Shown in pieces: positions 7,758-15,818 of a DNA stretch of 64,000 bases. The stretch covers positions 124,001 through 188,000 of the forward strand of contig NZ_JANIPJ010000005.1 in assembly GCF_024623455.1 (NCBI RefSeq), given 5' to 3'. Below the pieces are notes generated by a model. That model had not been told where the DNA came from. It searched no databases and worked only from the letters and a program-made list of their open reading frames with translations. Each line of letters opens with the position of its first letter. Position 1 is the stretch's first letter. Both the position numbers and the translations under genes were made by a program. The stretch is from Paenibacillus soyae (GTDB lineage Bacteria; Bacillota; Bacilli; Paenibacillales; Paenibacillaceae).

Positions 7758-9942
7758 GTTTTTTAAAGTCATCGAGAATAAGCGGCATCCAGGCGAGAAG
7801 CTCGTGCCGACGCACTGCTCTTACTGCGGCATGCAATGCGGCATGAACCTGCGGGTCGACACGTCCACGAATAAAATCATCGGCGTGGAGCCCCGCTACG
7901 ACTGGCCGGTGACGCTGGGCAAGATGTGCCCCAAGGGCGTGACGGCTTACCAGCAGACGAATCATGACGACCGTCTCCTAAGGCCGCTCATTCGCGACGA
8001 CCGCTCGCTGCGCGGAACGAAGGAAGGCTTCCGCGAGGCGTCGTGGGAGGAGGCGTACGACCTGATCGTCCGCCGATTCCAAGAGCTGCAAGGCGAATAC
8101 GGCCCGGATACCCTCTCCGTGTTCAGCGGCGTGTCCATGACGAACGAAAAATGTTATCTGACCGGCAAGTTCGCCCGCGTCGGATTGAAAACTCGGTACA
8201 TCGATTATAACGGACGGTTCTGCATGTCCAGCGCGGCCGCCGGGTTCATGAGAACGTTCGGCATCGATAGAGGCTCGACGCTGCCTTGGACGGATCTGCA
8301 CGAGACGGACTGCTTGTTCATCGCCGGAAGCAATACGGCGGAATGCCACCCGACCTCGATGTTCCGCATCTGGGAGGTGCAGAGCCGCGGCGGCTATCTA
8401 ATCGTCGTGGATCCGCGGGAGACCCCGATCGCGAGACGGGCGGACCTGCATCTGGACTTGCGTCCGGGAACGGACCTCGCCCTTGCGAACTGCATGGTCA
8501 ATATGTTGATCCAAGGCGGTTACGCGGACGAGGCGTTCGTCGCGGCGCATACGAACGGGATCGAAGAGCTGACGGAACTGGTGAAGGAATTCACTCCGGA
8601 ATATACGAGCGAGATTACGGGAGTGGCGCCGGAGAAGCTGATTCGCGCCGCCGAGATTTACGGCAAGGCGCCTAATGCCGTCGTCATGTTCGCCCGCGGC
8701 ATCGAGCAGCAGCACAAGGGTTCCGACAATGTGTCGGCGTACACGAATATGTGCCTGGTGACGGGCAAGATCGGCCGTCCGAAGTCCGGCGTCGCGACCT
8801 TCACGGGCCAAGGCAACGGCCAAGGCGGGAGGGAGCACGGACAGAAGGCGGATGCTCTTCCGGGCTACCGCAAAATCACGAATCCGAAGCATGTCGAGGA
8901 AGTATCGAAGATATGGGGCATTCGCCCCGAGGAGATGCCGCAGCCGGGAGTATCGGCGTATGAAATGTTCGGCTTGATGGCGGACAAGACGATTCGCGGC
9001 CTCTATCTCCTCTGCTCGAATCCGGCGGTATCCGCGCCGAATCTGAACGAGGTGCGCGCGGCGCTCATGAGCCTGGACTTCATGGTGTGCTCGGACATCT
9101 TCTTGTCCGAATCGGCGGAATACGCCGACGTCGTCCTGCCGTCCACGACCTGGAGCGAAGACGAAGGAACGGTCACGAACCTGGAGGGCCGCTGCATTAA
9201 GATCAACAAGGCGCAGGAGCCGATCGGCGAATCCAAGCCGGATTGGCTCATGCAGGTGGAGCTGGCGGAGCGGCTCGGAAGAGGCGACTACTTCCGTCAT
9301 CTCGCCTCGGCGAGAGCGATCAACGATGAATTCCGCTTGGCTTCCAAAGGCGGCTACGCAGATTATTACGGCGTGACCTGGGAGAAGATCGAGCGCCAGC
9401 AAGGCGTGTTCTGGCCATGCAAGAGCGAAGAAGATCCCGGCACGCCGCATATGTTCCTGGACAAGAGGTTCTACCATCCGGACGGCAAAGCGAAGCTGTG
9501 CGCGCTGGCTTATCGGCCGCCGGCGGAGGAGCCTTGCGGCGAGTATCCGCTGCGCCTCACGACGGGCCGGGTCGTATACCACTACTTGTCCGGCAACCAG
9601 ACGAGGCGAATTCCGTTCCTTCACGCGATGTGTCCGGAGCCGTTCGTCGAGGTGCATCCGGAGACGGCCGCGCGGTACGGGATCGAGCACGAGGAGCGCG
9701 TCGAGCTTCGCACGAGGCGCGGACGCGCGATCTTCAAGGTCAAGATGACGGAGGCGATCCGTCCGGATACGGTGTTCGTGCCGTACCACTTCGGCCATGA
9801 CGAGTCGGTCAATCTGTTAACGATAGCGGCGCTCGACCCGATGTCGAGAATGCCCGAATTCAAAGCTTGCGCCGCGCAGATCGCGAAACGGCCATCCCCT
9901 GCGGCGGGGCAAGCGACAACAAGCGAGGCGATCCTGCGATGA
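7744..9942 (+). CDS. Molybdopterin oxidoreductase, Nas/Nap-type nitrate reductase catalytic subunit
   Basis: 732 residues. An N-terminal [4Fe-4S] motif C25-x2-C28-x3-C32...C62 is followed by molybdopterin domains and a C-terminal dinucleotide-binding domain (from about 600). The Mo ligand is a cysteine, C160 in GRFCMSSAAAGF, as in Nap/Nas nitrate reductases and unlike NarG (Asp). The TGQGNGQGGREHGQ loop near residue 360 also fits Nas/Nap/FDH enzymes. There is no Tat signal, so it acts in the cytoplasm. Flanking narK, nirBD and mobA make nitrate the most likely substrate; formate dehydrogenase is the main alternative and cannot be fully excluded. It overlaps the cytochrome b gene by 14 bases and the Fe-S gene by 4. 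Confidence 0.85.
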   Translation: MPEDKFFKVIENKRHPGEKLVPTHCSYCGMQCGMNLRVDTSTNKIIGVEPRYDWPVTLGKMCPKGVTAYQQTNHDDRLLRPLIRDDRSLRGTKEGFREASWEEAYDLIVRRFQELQGEYGPDTLSVFSGVSMTNEKCYLTGKFARVGLKTRYIDYNGRFCMSSAAAGFMRTFGIDRGSTLPWTDLHETDCLFIAGSNTAECHPTSMFRIWEVQSRGGYLIVVDPRETPIARRADLHLDLRPGTDLALANCMVNMLIQGGYADEAFVAAHTNGIEELTELVKEFTPEYTSEITGVAPEKLIRAAEIYGKAPNAVVMFARGIEQQHKGSDNVSAYTNMCLVTGKIGRPKSGVATFTGQGNGQGGREHGQKADALPGYRKITNPKHVEEVSKIWGIRPEEMPQPGVSAYEMFGLMADKTIRGLYLLCSNPAVSAPNLNEVRAALMSLDFMVCSDIFLSESAEYADVVLPSTTWSEDEGTVTNLEGRCIKINKAQEPIGESKPDWLMQVELAERLGRGDYFRHLASARAINDEFRLASKGGYADYYGVTWEKIERQQGVFWPCKSEEDPGTPHMFLDKRFYHPDGKAKLCALAYRPPAEEPCGEYPLRLTTGRVVYHYLSGNQTRRIPFLHAMCPEPFVEVHPETAARYGIEHEERVELRTRRGRAIFKVKMTEAIRPDTVFVPYHFGHDESVNLLTIAALDPMSRMPEFKACAAQIAKRPSPAAGQATTSEAILR

Positions 9943-10502
9943 AGCAGCATTTGTATATCGAGATGGACAACTGCATCGGCTGCCGAAGCTGCCTGGCGGC
10001 CTGCACCCAATGCGGCGGGCATGACGAGCGCAACCGCAACTATGTATATGACGTCAATCCGTTGGTCGACCGCCAGACGATTCCGCTCATGTGCCTGCAC
10101 TGCGTCAACCCGGCATGCGCGCGCAGCTGTCCCGCGCAAGCGATCCAGGTGACCCCGGAAGGAGCCGTGCTGTCGGCTCTGGTCGAGAAGTGCATCGGCT
10201 GCCAGAACTGCACCATTGCTTGTCCTTACGGAATACCGAAGTTTGATGAAGAGCAAAATCTAATGTACAAATGCGATCTGTGCTATGACCGCACCAAGGA
10301 CGGCATTCCTCCGATGTGCGCGTCCGTCTGCCCGACCAACACACTGCAGTGGCTGACGGAGGATGAGCTTAGGGAGAAGCAGGAGCAGCATAAGCTCGGC
10401 AAGTGGACGGCCAGCCGGATGCCGATGGATCCTCTCGAAGGGGAGACGAACGTGAAGATCAGCCTACCGGGCATCCTGCAAGGGAAACAAAAGCTATTCT
10501 GA
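9939..10502 (+). CDS. Four-cluster [4Fe-4S] ferredoxin-type electron transfer subunit
   Basis: 187 residues starting at the ATG that overlaps the stop of the catalytic subunit (ATGA). Four cysteine groups are visible in the DmsB/NrfC/PsrB order: C-IG-C-RS-C-x3-C near residue 12, CLHCVNPACARSCP near 53, CIGCQNCTIACP near 86, and CDLCYDR...CASVCP near 110-130, enough for four [4Fe-4S] clusters. There is no signal peptide, so it stays on the cytoplasmic side and should wire the membrane cytochrome b to the Mo subunit. An upstream in-frame ATG at 9867 exists but lies inside the previous gene and lacks the coupling geometry. Confidence 0.87.
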   Translation: MKQHLYIEMDNCIGCRSCLAACTQCGGHDERNRNYVYDVNPLVDRQTIPLMCLHCVNPACARSCPAQAIQVTPEGAVLSALVEKCIGCQNCTIACPYGIPKFDEEQNLMYKCDLCYDRTKDGIPPMCASVCPTNTLQWLTEDELREKQEQHKLGKWTASRMPMDPLEGETNVKISLPGILQGKQKLF

Positions 10503-10519
10503 GCATGGAGGTTGGAAGC

Positions 10520-11068
10520 ATGAGCATGCATGAGGAAGAGAAGAAAACAAAGTCGACCGTTCCTTACGACGAAGATAACTATACGCATAATATACGCAAG
10601 GACAACGAGCGGAAGCTGGACCGCCGGAGCTTCCTGAAGACGATGGTCGGCGCGGCGGGGGTGTTCGCCGTATCGACGCTTCCATGGGGGACCATTGCCG
10701 CCAAGCATCTGATCAACCCGAGCAAGCGCACCTATCCTGTCAGCAAGATCGCCGACCTGGACCTGATGAAGGTCGGCGACGCCGTCGAGTTCGCTTATCC
10801 GGGCGAGCATGATTCCGCGCTGCTGGTGTGCCTGTCGGATAACGAGTTCAAGGCCTATCACAACGCCTGCACCCATCTGAAATGCCCGGTGTTCTGGAGC
10901 AAAGAGAAGGAGGAGCTGGTCTGCCCATGCCATCACGGCCTGTTCGACGTGCGAACGGGCAAGCCGACCGCCGGCCCGCCGAAGCGGCCCCTTCCGGAGA
11001 TCGAGCTGTCCGTGGAGAAAGGTTCGGTCTACGCGACCGGGGTGAAGAAGTATGAAGCGCAGCTATAG
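10520..11068 (+). CDS. Tat-exported Rieske [2Fe-2S] protein
   Basis: 182 residues, start chosen at the ATG 8 bases after GGAGG. A twin-arginine signal (DRRSFLKTMVGAAGVFAVS, about residues 36-54) is followed by a Rieske domain: C117-T-H119-L-K-C122 and C135-P-C137-H138-H. Cluster ligands are C117, H119, C135 and H138, with C122/C137 placed for the disulphide of high-potential bc-type Rieske proteins. The twin-arginine helix probably stays as an anchor, leaving the cluster outside the membrane, as in QcrA. In this operon the catalytic and ferredoxin subunits are cytoplasmic, so the Rieske protein works on the opposite face, implying a quinol-oxidising module that spans the membrane. Confidence 0.88.
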   Translation: MSMHEEEKKTKSTVPYDEDNYTHNIRKDNERKLDRRSFLKTMVGAAGVFAVSTLPWGTIAAKHLINPSKRTYPVSKIADLDLMKVGDAVEFAYPGEHDSALLVCLSDNEFKAYHNACTHLKCPVFWSKEKEELVCPCHHGLFDVRTGKPTAGPPKRPLPEIELSVEKGSVYATGVKKYEAQL

Positions 11069-11240
11069 AGGCGTTATCTATATGAGTCTTGTCTTGCTGC
11101 TGAATATCGTTTGCACGCAGCAGGTCGTGAACGCTTTTTTCTACGAGCAGTATGCGAAGGTGATTGTTTTTGCCGGATTGAACCTGGTGCTGTTCCCGAT
11201 TGCCGTCTGGATCTACCGGAGGGAACGGAACGTCGAATAA
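11052..11240 (+). CDS. Small two-helix membrane protein of the reductase operon
   Basis: 62 residues with two predicted membrane helices (about 9-25 and 35-55) and basic ends. It overlaps the end of the Rieske gene by 17 bases in another frame, so it is translationally coupled. No family recognised. Position suggests a small structural subunit or assembly factor of the membrane complex; that is inference. A shorter version from the ATG at 11082 is possible. Confidence 0.65.
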   Translation: MKRSYRGVIYMSLVLLLNIVCTQQVVNAFFYEQYAKVIVFAGLNLVLFPIAVWIYRRERNVE

Positions 11241-11258
11241 ACGGGAGTGGGATGCGAG

Positions 11259-11588
11259 ATGACTTGCGAATATAATGTGCAGCTCTGTTTTGCCCGCCCC
11301 ATGGGCTGGGGAGGGGGAGAGCTGGCGGAGGAAGCCGAGGCGCTGCTGCGCTGGCTGTTCGCCGGCGCTACCCTCGATGTGGAGCGCATGGAGCCGGAGG
11401 AAGGGCTGGACATCGTGGTAGCAAGGTTGAACGGGCTGGCGACGTGGAGCACGGAGCTGCAGCTGCTGGATTGGATGGATGAGAGAATGCCCGAGGACTG
11501 GTGGATTTGGATCGCCGGCTGCAAGGCGGAGGTTATTCCGAAGGAAGATGCGGGCCCATGCCGGATTAAGAAGAGGAGAATGGCATGA
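11259..11588 (+). CDS. Hypothetical acidic protein of the reductase operon
   Basis: 109 residues from the ATG 11 bases after GGGAG; a GTG at 11247 would add four residues. Rich in Glu, Asp and Trp, with no membrane segment, no signal peptide and no motif I can assign. Its small acidic character and place behind the redox subunits resemble dedicated maturation chaperones of Mo enzymes (NarJ/TorD are larger, about 200 residues), but there is no sequence match I can claim. It overlaps the next gene by 4 bases. Confidence 0.6.
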   Translation: MTCEYNVQLCFARPMGWGGGELAEEAEALLRWLFAGATLDVERMEPEEGLDIVVARLNGLATWSTELQLLDWMDERMPEDWWIWIAGCKAEVIPKEDAGPCRIKKRRMA

Positions 11589-11887
11589 AGAAGGATTATA
11601 AGGCGCTGCTGGAGCCGCTGTGCGGCAAGAGGATCGAGGTGAGCATCGAGGATCTGGCCGGCCAAGACCCCGTCGCCCCTCCGCGCGGCTTCGAGCTGGT
11701 GCGGGTGCACTTGGAGACGTCCGGCGGCGGAACTTATCTGAAGTGTTATCTTAGCCTGACGCAGCACGTGTCCATCCCCGTGTTCGAAGACGCCGGCACA
11801 TACCTGGAGGAGAGTCCGGGGATGGTTCGTCTGGTCTCGGAGGATCGCGGGACGCAGCTTCGTTATACGGTATCCGGGCTGGTATAG
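11585..11887 (+). CDS. Hypothetical protein of the reductase operon
   Basis: 100 residues, coupled to the preceding gene through ATGA. The AGAAGAGGAGA purine run supplies the ribosome binding site. Predicted mixed alpha/beta, soluble, with one Cys (Cys13) and no recognisable motif. It continues the chain of tightly packed small genes behind the Rieske gene, so it is probably part of the same functional unit. No function can be named. Confidence 0.6.
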   Translation: MKKDYKALLEPLCGKRIEVSIEDLAGQDPVAPPRGFELVRVHLETSGGGTYLKCYLSLTQHVSIPVFEDAGTYLEESPGMVRLVSEDRGTQLRYTVSGLV

Positions 11888-11932
11888 GTCGTCCTCCCAT
11901 TGGCAAAGCTGTCTAATGGGGAGGTGACGGAC

Positions 11933-12151
11933 ATGAAATCGCATACGGACGACGAGTTCGACCGGGATGAATTGATCGCGACCTTGGAACAGAGCCTAGA
12001 GAAGGAAAACGATTTGCTCCGCACTTATGTCATTACTTCGGAGAGAGTGCATCATAATGACAACTTGAAGGAAAGGCTCGTCAATTTCGCGGAAGGCAAC
12101 GCCAAGCGGACGAAGCAGCTGATCGACGAGATCGAACAACTGAAGCAATAG
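11933..12151 (+). CDS. Small helical, coiled-coil-like protein
   Basis: 72 residues from the ATG placed 8 bases after GGGGAGG; a TTG at 11900 upstream lacks a binding site. The protein is highly charged and should form two amphipathic helices (ELIATLEQSLEKENDLLRTYV and LKERLVNFAEGNAKRTKQLIDEIEQLK), a helical hairpin or coiled coil. No Cys or metal motif. Last gene of the reductase operon before a terminator. Function unknown. Confidence 0.62.
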   Translation: MKSHTDDEFDRDELIATLEQSLEKENDLLRTYVITSERVHHNDNLKERLVNFAEGNAKRTKQLIDEIEQLKQ

Positions 12152-12180
12152 AAGAAATAGAAGACATAGAAGACATAGTA

Positions 12181-12230
12181 AAGCCGGGTGTAAACGGCCT
12201 CTTCGGGGGCGTTTCTCCCGGCTTTTTTTT
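12181..12230 (+). terminator. Rho-independent terminator of the reductase operon
   Basis: AAGCCGGG (12181-12188) pairs with CCCGGCTT (12217-12224), followed by eight T. It directly precedes the FNR box of the next promoter. Confidence 0.9.
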
Positions 12231-12234
12231 GCGT

Positions 12235-12278
12235 TGTGATCTGTTTCACGGCGGGTCCGCGCAAGCGGGAGCTATACT
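12235..12278 (+). promoter_or_regulatory. FNR-type class II promoter of a hemerythrin gene
   Basis: Box TGTGATCTGTTTCACG at 12235-12250, -10 TATACT at 12273-12278, centre 30.5 bp before the -10. One mismatch in the box. Confidence 0.82.
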
Positions 12279-12311
12279 GAAACGGAAACGAAATGCCGGA
12301 GGAGGCTGACG

Positions 12312-12935
12312 ATGCAATACTATCATCTTGTCGATCGTAACGCGTTGAAGTTGTCATGTAAATCCCAATTCCTGCAGCACGTCAAACGGTTAGAAAATAA
12401 ACAGGCTTACCTGAACCGAAGAGCGGACGCCCTGCATGAGCTAAGCTTGAGCGTACCCCCCGCCTCCGGTTCTCATCACATGCTCGGTTTCTTGACGGAG
12501 GTGAAGGCGAAGGCGTCCTCGCTGCAGCAAGCCTTGACCTGTCACGCCGAATGGGAGACGGAGCAATTATTTGCCGCGCTGCGCGGGCTGCTGCGCCCCC
12601 GGAAGGATCCCGAGCTGCTTCATTGCTTCATGCTGCTCGAGCACGATCTCGCGATCGCGCTGGACTATCTCGGCCTCTTCCTGAAGCAGGCCGACGCGAT
12701 TCTATATAGGCTGCGAAGAGGAGGCGAGCCTCTTGCTTATGCGCTGCATGAAAGATGGAAGCAGGCTTCGCAGCTTCTGATTCAGGCTTGTCTGATCGTG
12801 AAGTGTCATCTGGACGTGGAGCGCCAGCGCATCATCCCCTTGCTGGACGAAATCATGGTTGCCTTGCGGATTTCCGGGCGGGCCAGCCAGAGTGATATAG
12901 CTCACAGTCAAGAGGCCGCCGCCGTTCTATACTGA
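12312..12935 (+). CDS. Hemerythrin-like HHE domain protein
   Basis: 207 residues, four-helix-bundle type. Candidate metal ligands lie in the usual order: CHAEWETEQLF near residue 78, LEHDLAI near 109 and CHLDVERQRIIPLLDE near 160, matching the H...H-x3-E...H-x4-D scheme loosely. Such proteins bind a diiron centre and O2 or NO. It has its own FNR-type promoter and stands between the reductase operon and nirB. It is one of five hemerythrin-like genes plus ric in this window. Ligand set is imperfect, so diiron binding is not certain. Confidence 0.72.
   Translation: MQYYHLVDRNALKLSCKSQFLQHVKRLENKQAYLNRRADALHELSLSVPPASGSHHMLGFLTEVKAKASSLQQALTCHAEWETEQLFAALRGLLRPRKDPELLHCFMLLEHDLAIALDYLGLFLKQADAILYRLRRGGEPLAYALHERWKQASQLLIQACLIVKCHLDVERQRIIPLLDEIMVALRISGRASQSDIAHSQEAAAVLY
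12891..12933 (+). promoter_or_regulatory. FNR-type class II promoter of nirBD-mobA
   Basis: Box AGTGATATAGCTCACA at 12891-12906 and -10 TATACT at 12928-12933; centre 29.5 bp before the -10. The promoter lies inside the last codons of the hemerythrin gene. Confidence 0.82.
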
Positions 12936-12967
12936 GTTCATAACCTCTTGTAAGGGAAGTGGCCAGA

Positions 12968-15427
12968 ATGAATGACATGGCGAAGAAGCGCAAGCTGATC
13001 TTGATCGGTAATGGCATGGCGGGCGTGAATGTCCTGGAGCAATTACTGAAAATTTCGAACGCGTTCGATATTAGCGTCTATGGCGATGAGCCTTATCCGA
13101 ACTATAACCGCATCCAGCTCTCCTATGTGCTGGAGGGCAGCAAGACGCTCGACGACATAATATTGAACAGCCGCGAATGGTACGAAGAGAACGGCATCGA
13201 GCTTCACGTTGGGAGCAGAATCGTACGCATCGATACGGATAAGAAGCTTGTCTATACGAGCGCGGGCGACGCGGCGGAGTATGACGCGCTTATTATCGCG
13301 ACCGGGTCGAAGCCGTTCATTCTCCCGATCCCGGGCGCCGGCAAGAAGGGCGTCATCGGCTTCCGGGACATCGCGGATTGCCAGACGATGATCGAGGCTT
13401 CCCGGCGAGTGAAGCAAGCGGCCGTCATCGGCGGCGGATTGCTCGGCTTGGAAGCGGCCAAAGGCTTGACTCAGCTCGGAATGGAGACGACCGTCGTCCA
13501 CTTGATGGATACGCTGATGGAACGCCAGCTCGACGAGACGGCCGGCGGGATGCTGAAGGCGGAGCTGGAGCGCCAGGGGATCCGGTTCCTGATGGGGAAG
13601 AGAACGACGGAGGTGCTCGGCGGCGAGGAAGTCGCCGGCATCCGGTTCGAGGACGGGACGGAGCTGGATGCTCAGCTGCTCGTCATGTCGGCCGGCATCG
13701 TACCGAATATCGAGCTGGCCCAATCAAGCGGCATCGAGACGGGACGCGGCATCAAGGTGAACGATTATATGGAGACCAGCGCGCCTGACGTCTACGCCGT
13801 CGGCGAATGCTGCGAGCATCGGAACGTATGCTACGGTCTGGTCGCTCCGTTGTTCGAGCAAGGGGCGGTGCTGGCCAAGGTGCTGTGCGGCGCGCAGACT
13901 GCGCCTTACGAAGGCTCTTCGGTCTCGACCAAGCTGAAAATTTCGGGAGTAGACGTCTTCTCGGCGGGCGAATATACCGATCGTCCCGAGCACCGGGTGC
14001 TGCGCGTTCACGACGGGTGGCGCGGCCTGTACAAGAAAGTTCTGCTGCGGGACAAACGCTTCGTCGGAGCCGTTCTGTACGGGGACGTGACGGATGCGCC
14101 ACTGCTCGCCCGGCTGATCCGGGAAGGGGCTGACATGACGGAGGAGCTCTACCAGGAGCTGTTCGGCGGAGGGCAATCTTCGGCTCAAGGCTGCTGCGGC
14201 GGAGGCAAGACCTCCATCGTCCAGGGAATGCCGGATGACGAAATCGTGTGCGGCTGCAACGGCGTGACGAAAGGAGATATTGTGAGAGTCATCCAAGAGG
14301 ATGGTTTCACGACCGTCGACGAAATCAAAGCGAAGACCGGTGCGACGAGGTCGTGCGGCGGCTGCAAGCCGCTCGTGGAGCAATTGCTGCAATACGTGCT
14401 GGGCGACGGCTATCAAGATAAGGGCGGCGGGAAGAAGCAGGGGATCTGCGGCTGTACGACGCATACGCGCGACGAGATCGTCGTGGCCATTCGGGAGAAG
14501 AGGCTTACCAGCGTCCGCGAAGTAATGATGGTCATGGAATGGGAGCAGGCCGAAGGATGCTCCAAGTGCCGTCCCGCGTTGAATTATTATCTGGGCATGA
14601 TCTGGCCGGCGGAGCGCGAGGATGAACGCGAGTCGCGGTTCGTTAACGAGAGGCTGCACGCCAACATTCAGAAGGACGGGACGTACAGCGTCATCCCGAG
14701 AATGTACGGTGGCGTCACGACACCGGAGCAGCTCAGGCAAATCGCCGACGCCGCGGACAAATACAACGCGAAGATGGTGAAGGTGACGGGTGGTCAGCGA
14801 ATCGACCTGCTCGGTATCGAGAAGAAGGATCTGCCGGCCATCTGGGAGGAGCTCGGCATGCCATCCGGCTATGGCTACGCCAAGGCGCTGCGGACGGTCA
14901 AGACGTGCGTAGGCTCGAGATTCTGCCGCTTCGGCACGCAGGACTCGGTCGGCATGGGCATCCTGCTCGAGAAGAAGTTCGAGCGGCTGTGGATGCCTGC
15001 GAAGTTCAAGATGGCGGTCAACGGCTGCCCTCGCAACTGCGCGGAATCGGGCACCAAGGATCTGGGCATCGTCGGCAACGACGGGGGCTGGGAGGTATAT
15101 GTCGGCGGGAACGGCGGCATCCGGATGAAGGAGGCGGAGCTGCTCTGCAAGGTGAAGACCGACGAGGAGCTGATCGAGCTATGCGGAGCGTTCATCCAAT
15201 ATTACCGCGAGACCGGGAATTACGCCGAACGCACGTCGGATTGGCTCGAGCGCCTGGGACTGGAGCAAGTGAAGAAAGCCGTCGTCGATGACCTCGAGCT
15301 GAGAAAGCAGCTGATCGAACGCGTGGAGCTGGCTCTTGCCGGACTACGCGACCCTTGGCGGGAAGTGACGGAGAACGAGAAGCTGCAGCGGCAGCTCTAC
15401 CAGGCGATAGAAGTAACGGCGGAGTAA
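12968..15427 (+). CDS. nirB: NADH-dependent nitrite reductase large subunit
   Basis: 819 residues. Order of domains: FAD/NAD pyridine nucleotide oxidoreductase (about 5-330, GNGMAG and GGGLLGLEAA nucleotide loops), BFD-like [2Fe-2S] domain (from C428, CGCNGV...CGGCKP), a second BFD-like cysteine stretch (CGCTTH...CSKCRP), and the ferredoxin/sirohaem nitrite reductase part with C647-x5-C653 and C687-x3-C691 binding the [4Fe-4S]-sirohaem. It reduces nitrite to ammonium in the cytoplasm with NADH, detoxifying the product of the upstream nitrate reductase and regenerating NAD. Start chosen at the ATG 10 bases after AAGGGA; a GTG 9 bases earlier is possible. nirD follows. Confidence 0.95.
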   Translation: MNDMAKKRKLILIGNGMAGVNVLEQLLKISNAFDISVYGDEPYPNYNRIQLSYVLEGSKTLDDIILNSREWYEENGIELHVGSRIVRIDTDKKLVYTSAGDAAEYDALIIATGSKPFILPIPGAGKKGVIGFRDIADCQTMIEASRRVKQAAVIGGGLLGLEAAKGLTQLGMETTVVHLMDTLMERQLDETAGGMLKAELERQGIRFLMGKRTTEVLGGEEVAGIRFEDGTELDAQLLVMSAGIVPNIELAQSSGIETGRGIKVNDYMETSAPDVYAVGECCEHRNVCYGLVAPLFEQGAVLAKVLCGAQTAPYEGSSVSTKLKISGVDVFSAGEYTDRPEHRVLRVHDGWRGLYKKVLLRDKRFVGAVLYGDVTDAPLLARLIREGADMTEELYQELFGGGQSSAQGCCGGGKTSIVQGMPDDEIVCGCNGVTKGDIVRVIQEDGFTTVDEIKAKTGATRSCGGCKPLVEQLLQYVLGDGYQDKGGGKKQGICGCTTHTRDEIVVAIREKRLTSVREVMMVMEWEQAEGCSKCRPALNYYLGMIWPAEREDERESRFVNERLHANIQKDGTYSVIPRMYGGVTTPEQLRQIADAADKYNAKMVKVTGGQRIDLLGIEKKDLPAIWEELGMPSGYGYAKALRTVKTCVGSRFCRFGTQDSVGMGILLEKKFERLWMPAKFKMAVNGCPRNCAESGTKDLGIVGNDGGWEVYVGGNGGIRMKEAELLCKVKTDEELIELCGAFIQYYRETGNYAERTSDWLERLGLEQVKKAVVDDLELRKQLIERVELALAGLRDPWREVTENEKLQRQLYQAIEVTAE

Positions 15428-15451
15428 TGCAAAGGATGAGGAGGAGAGGCC

Positions 15452-15799
15452 ATGATTACGCAAGAGCATTTGGGCTATAGGGCGGTCGGACGGAGGTCCG
15501 ACTTCCCTGCGGGGCTCGGCAGGACGGTACGGCTTGGGAATCTGGAGCTTGCGGTTTTCCATACGACGGACGGAGAGCTGTTCGCGCTCGAGAATCGCAC
15601 CCCGCACCCCAAGGGAGGAACGTTGTCGGAAGCTATCGTGAGCGGGCATTTTATTTATTGTCCATTGAGGGACCTGAAGATCAATCTGGAGGACGGACGG
15701 GTGCAAGCTCCGGATACGGGCTTCGCCCAGGCATATCCCGTCAGAATAACGGAAGGAATCGTAGAGATCGATGTGATTCGCTTAACAGACGAGGACTAA
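15452..15799 (+). CDS. nirD: Nitrite reductase small subunit, Rieske-like but lacking cluster ligands
   Basis: 115 residues with a Rieske-type fold of the NirD family (GGTLSEAIVSG and INLEDGRV are the usual signatures). The two ligand motifs are degraded: the C-x-H position reads T-P-H and the CPLH position reads CPLR, so it cannot bind a [2Fe-2S] cluster. Loss of ligands is common in NirD, whose role is structural support of NirB. It follows nirB by 24 bases with GAGGAGGAG as binding site. Confidence 0.92.
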   Translation: MITQEHLGYRAVGRRSDFPAGLGRTVRLGNLELAVFHTTDGELFALENRTPHPKGGTLSEAIVSGHFIYCPLRDLKINLEDGRVQAPDTGFAQAYPVRITEGIVEIDVIRLTDED

Positions 15800-15818
15800 T
15801 CGGGAAGGTGTGATGAGC

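Noticed and set aside
8398..9798. Long minus-strand frame opposite the Mo catalytic subunit
   Set aside because: Arg/Leu/His-rich low-information translation typical of a shadow frame; the plus strand has all expected motifs. The same applies to minus frames at 28011-29021 and 31920-33230.
6717..11068. Classical narGHJI operon
   Set aside because: The catalytic subunit is 732 residues with a Cys Mo ligand, far shorter than NarG, and there is no NarJ or canonical NarI.
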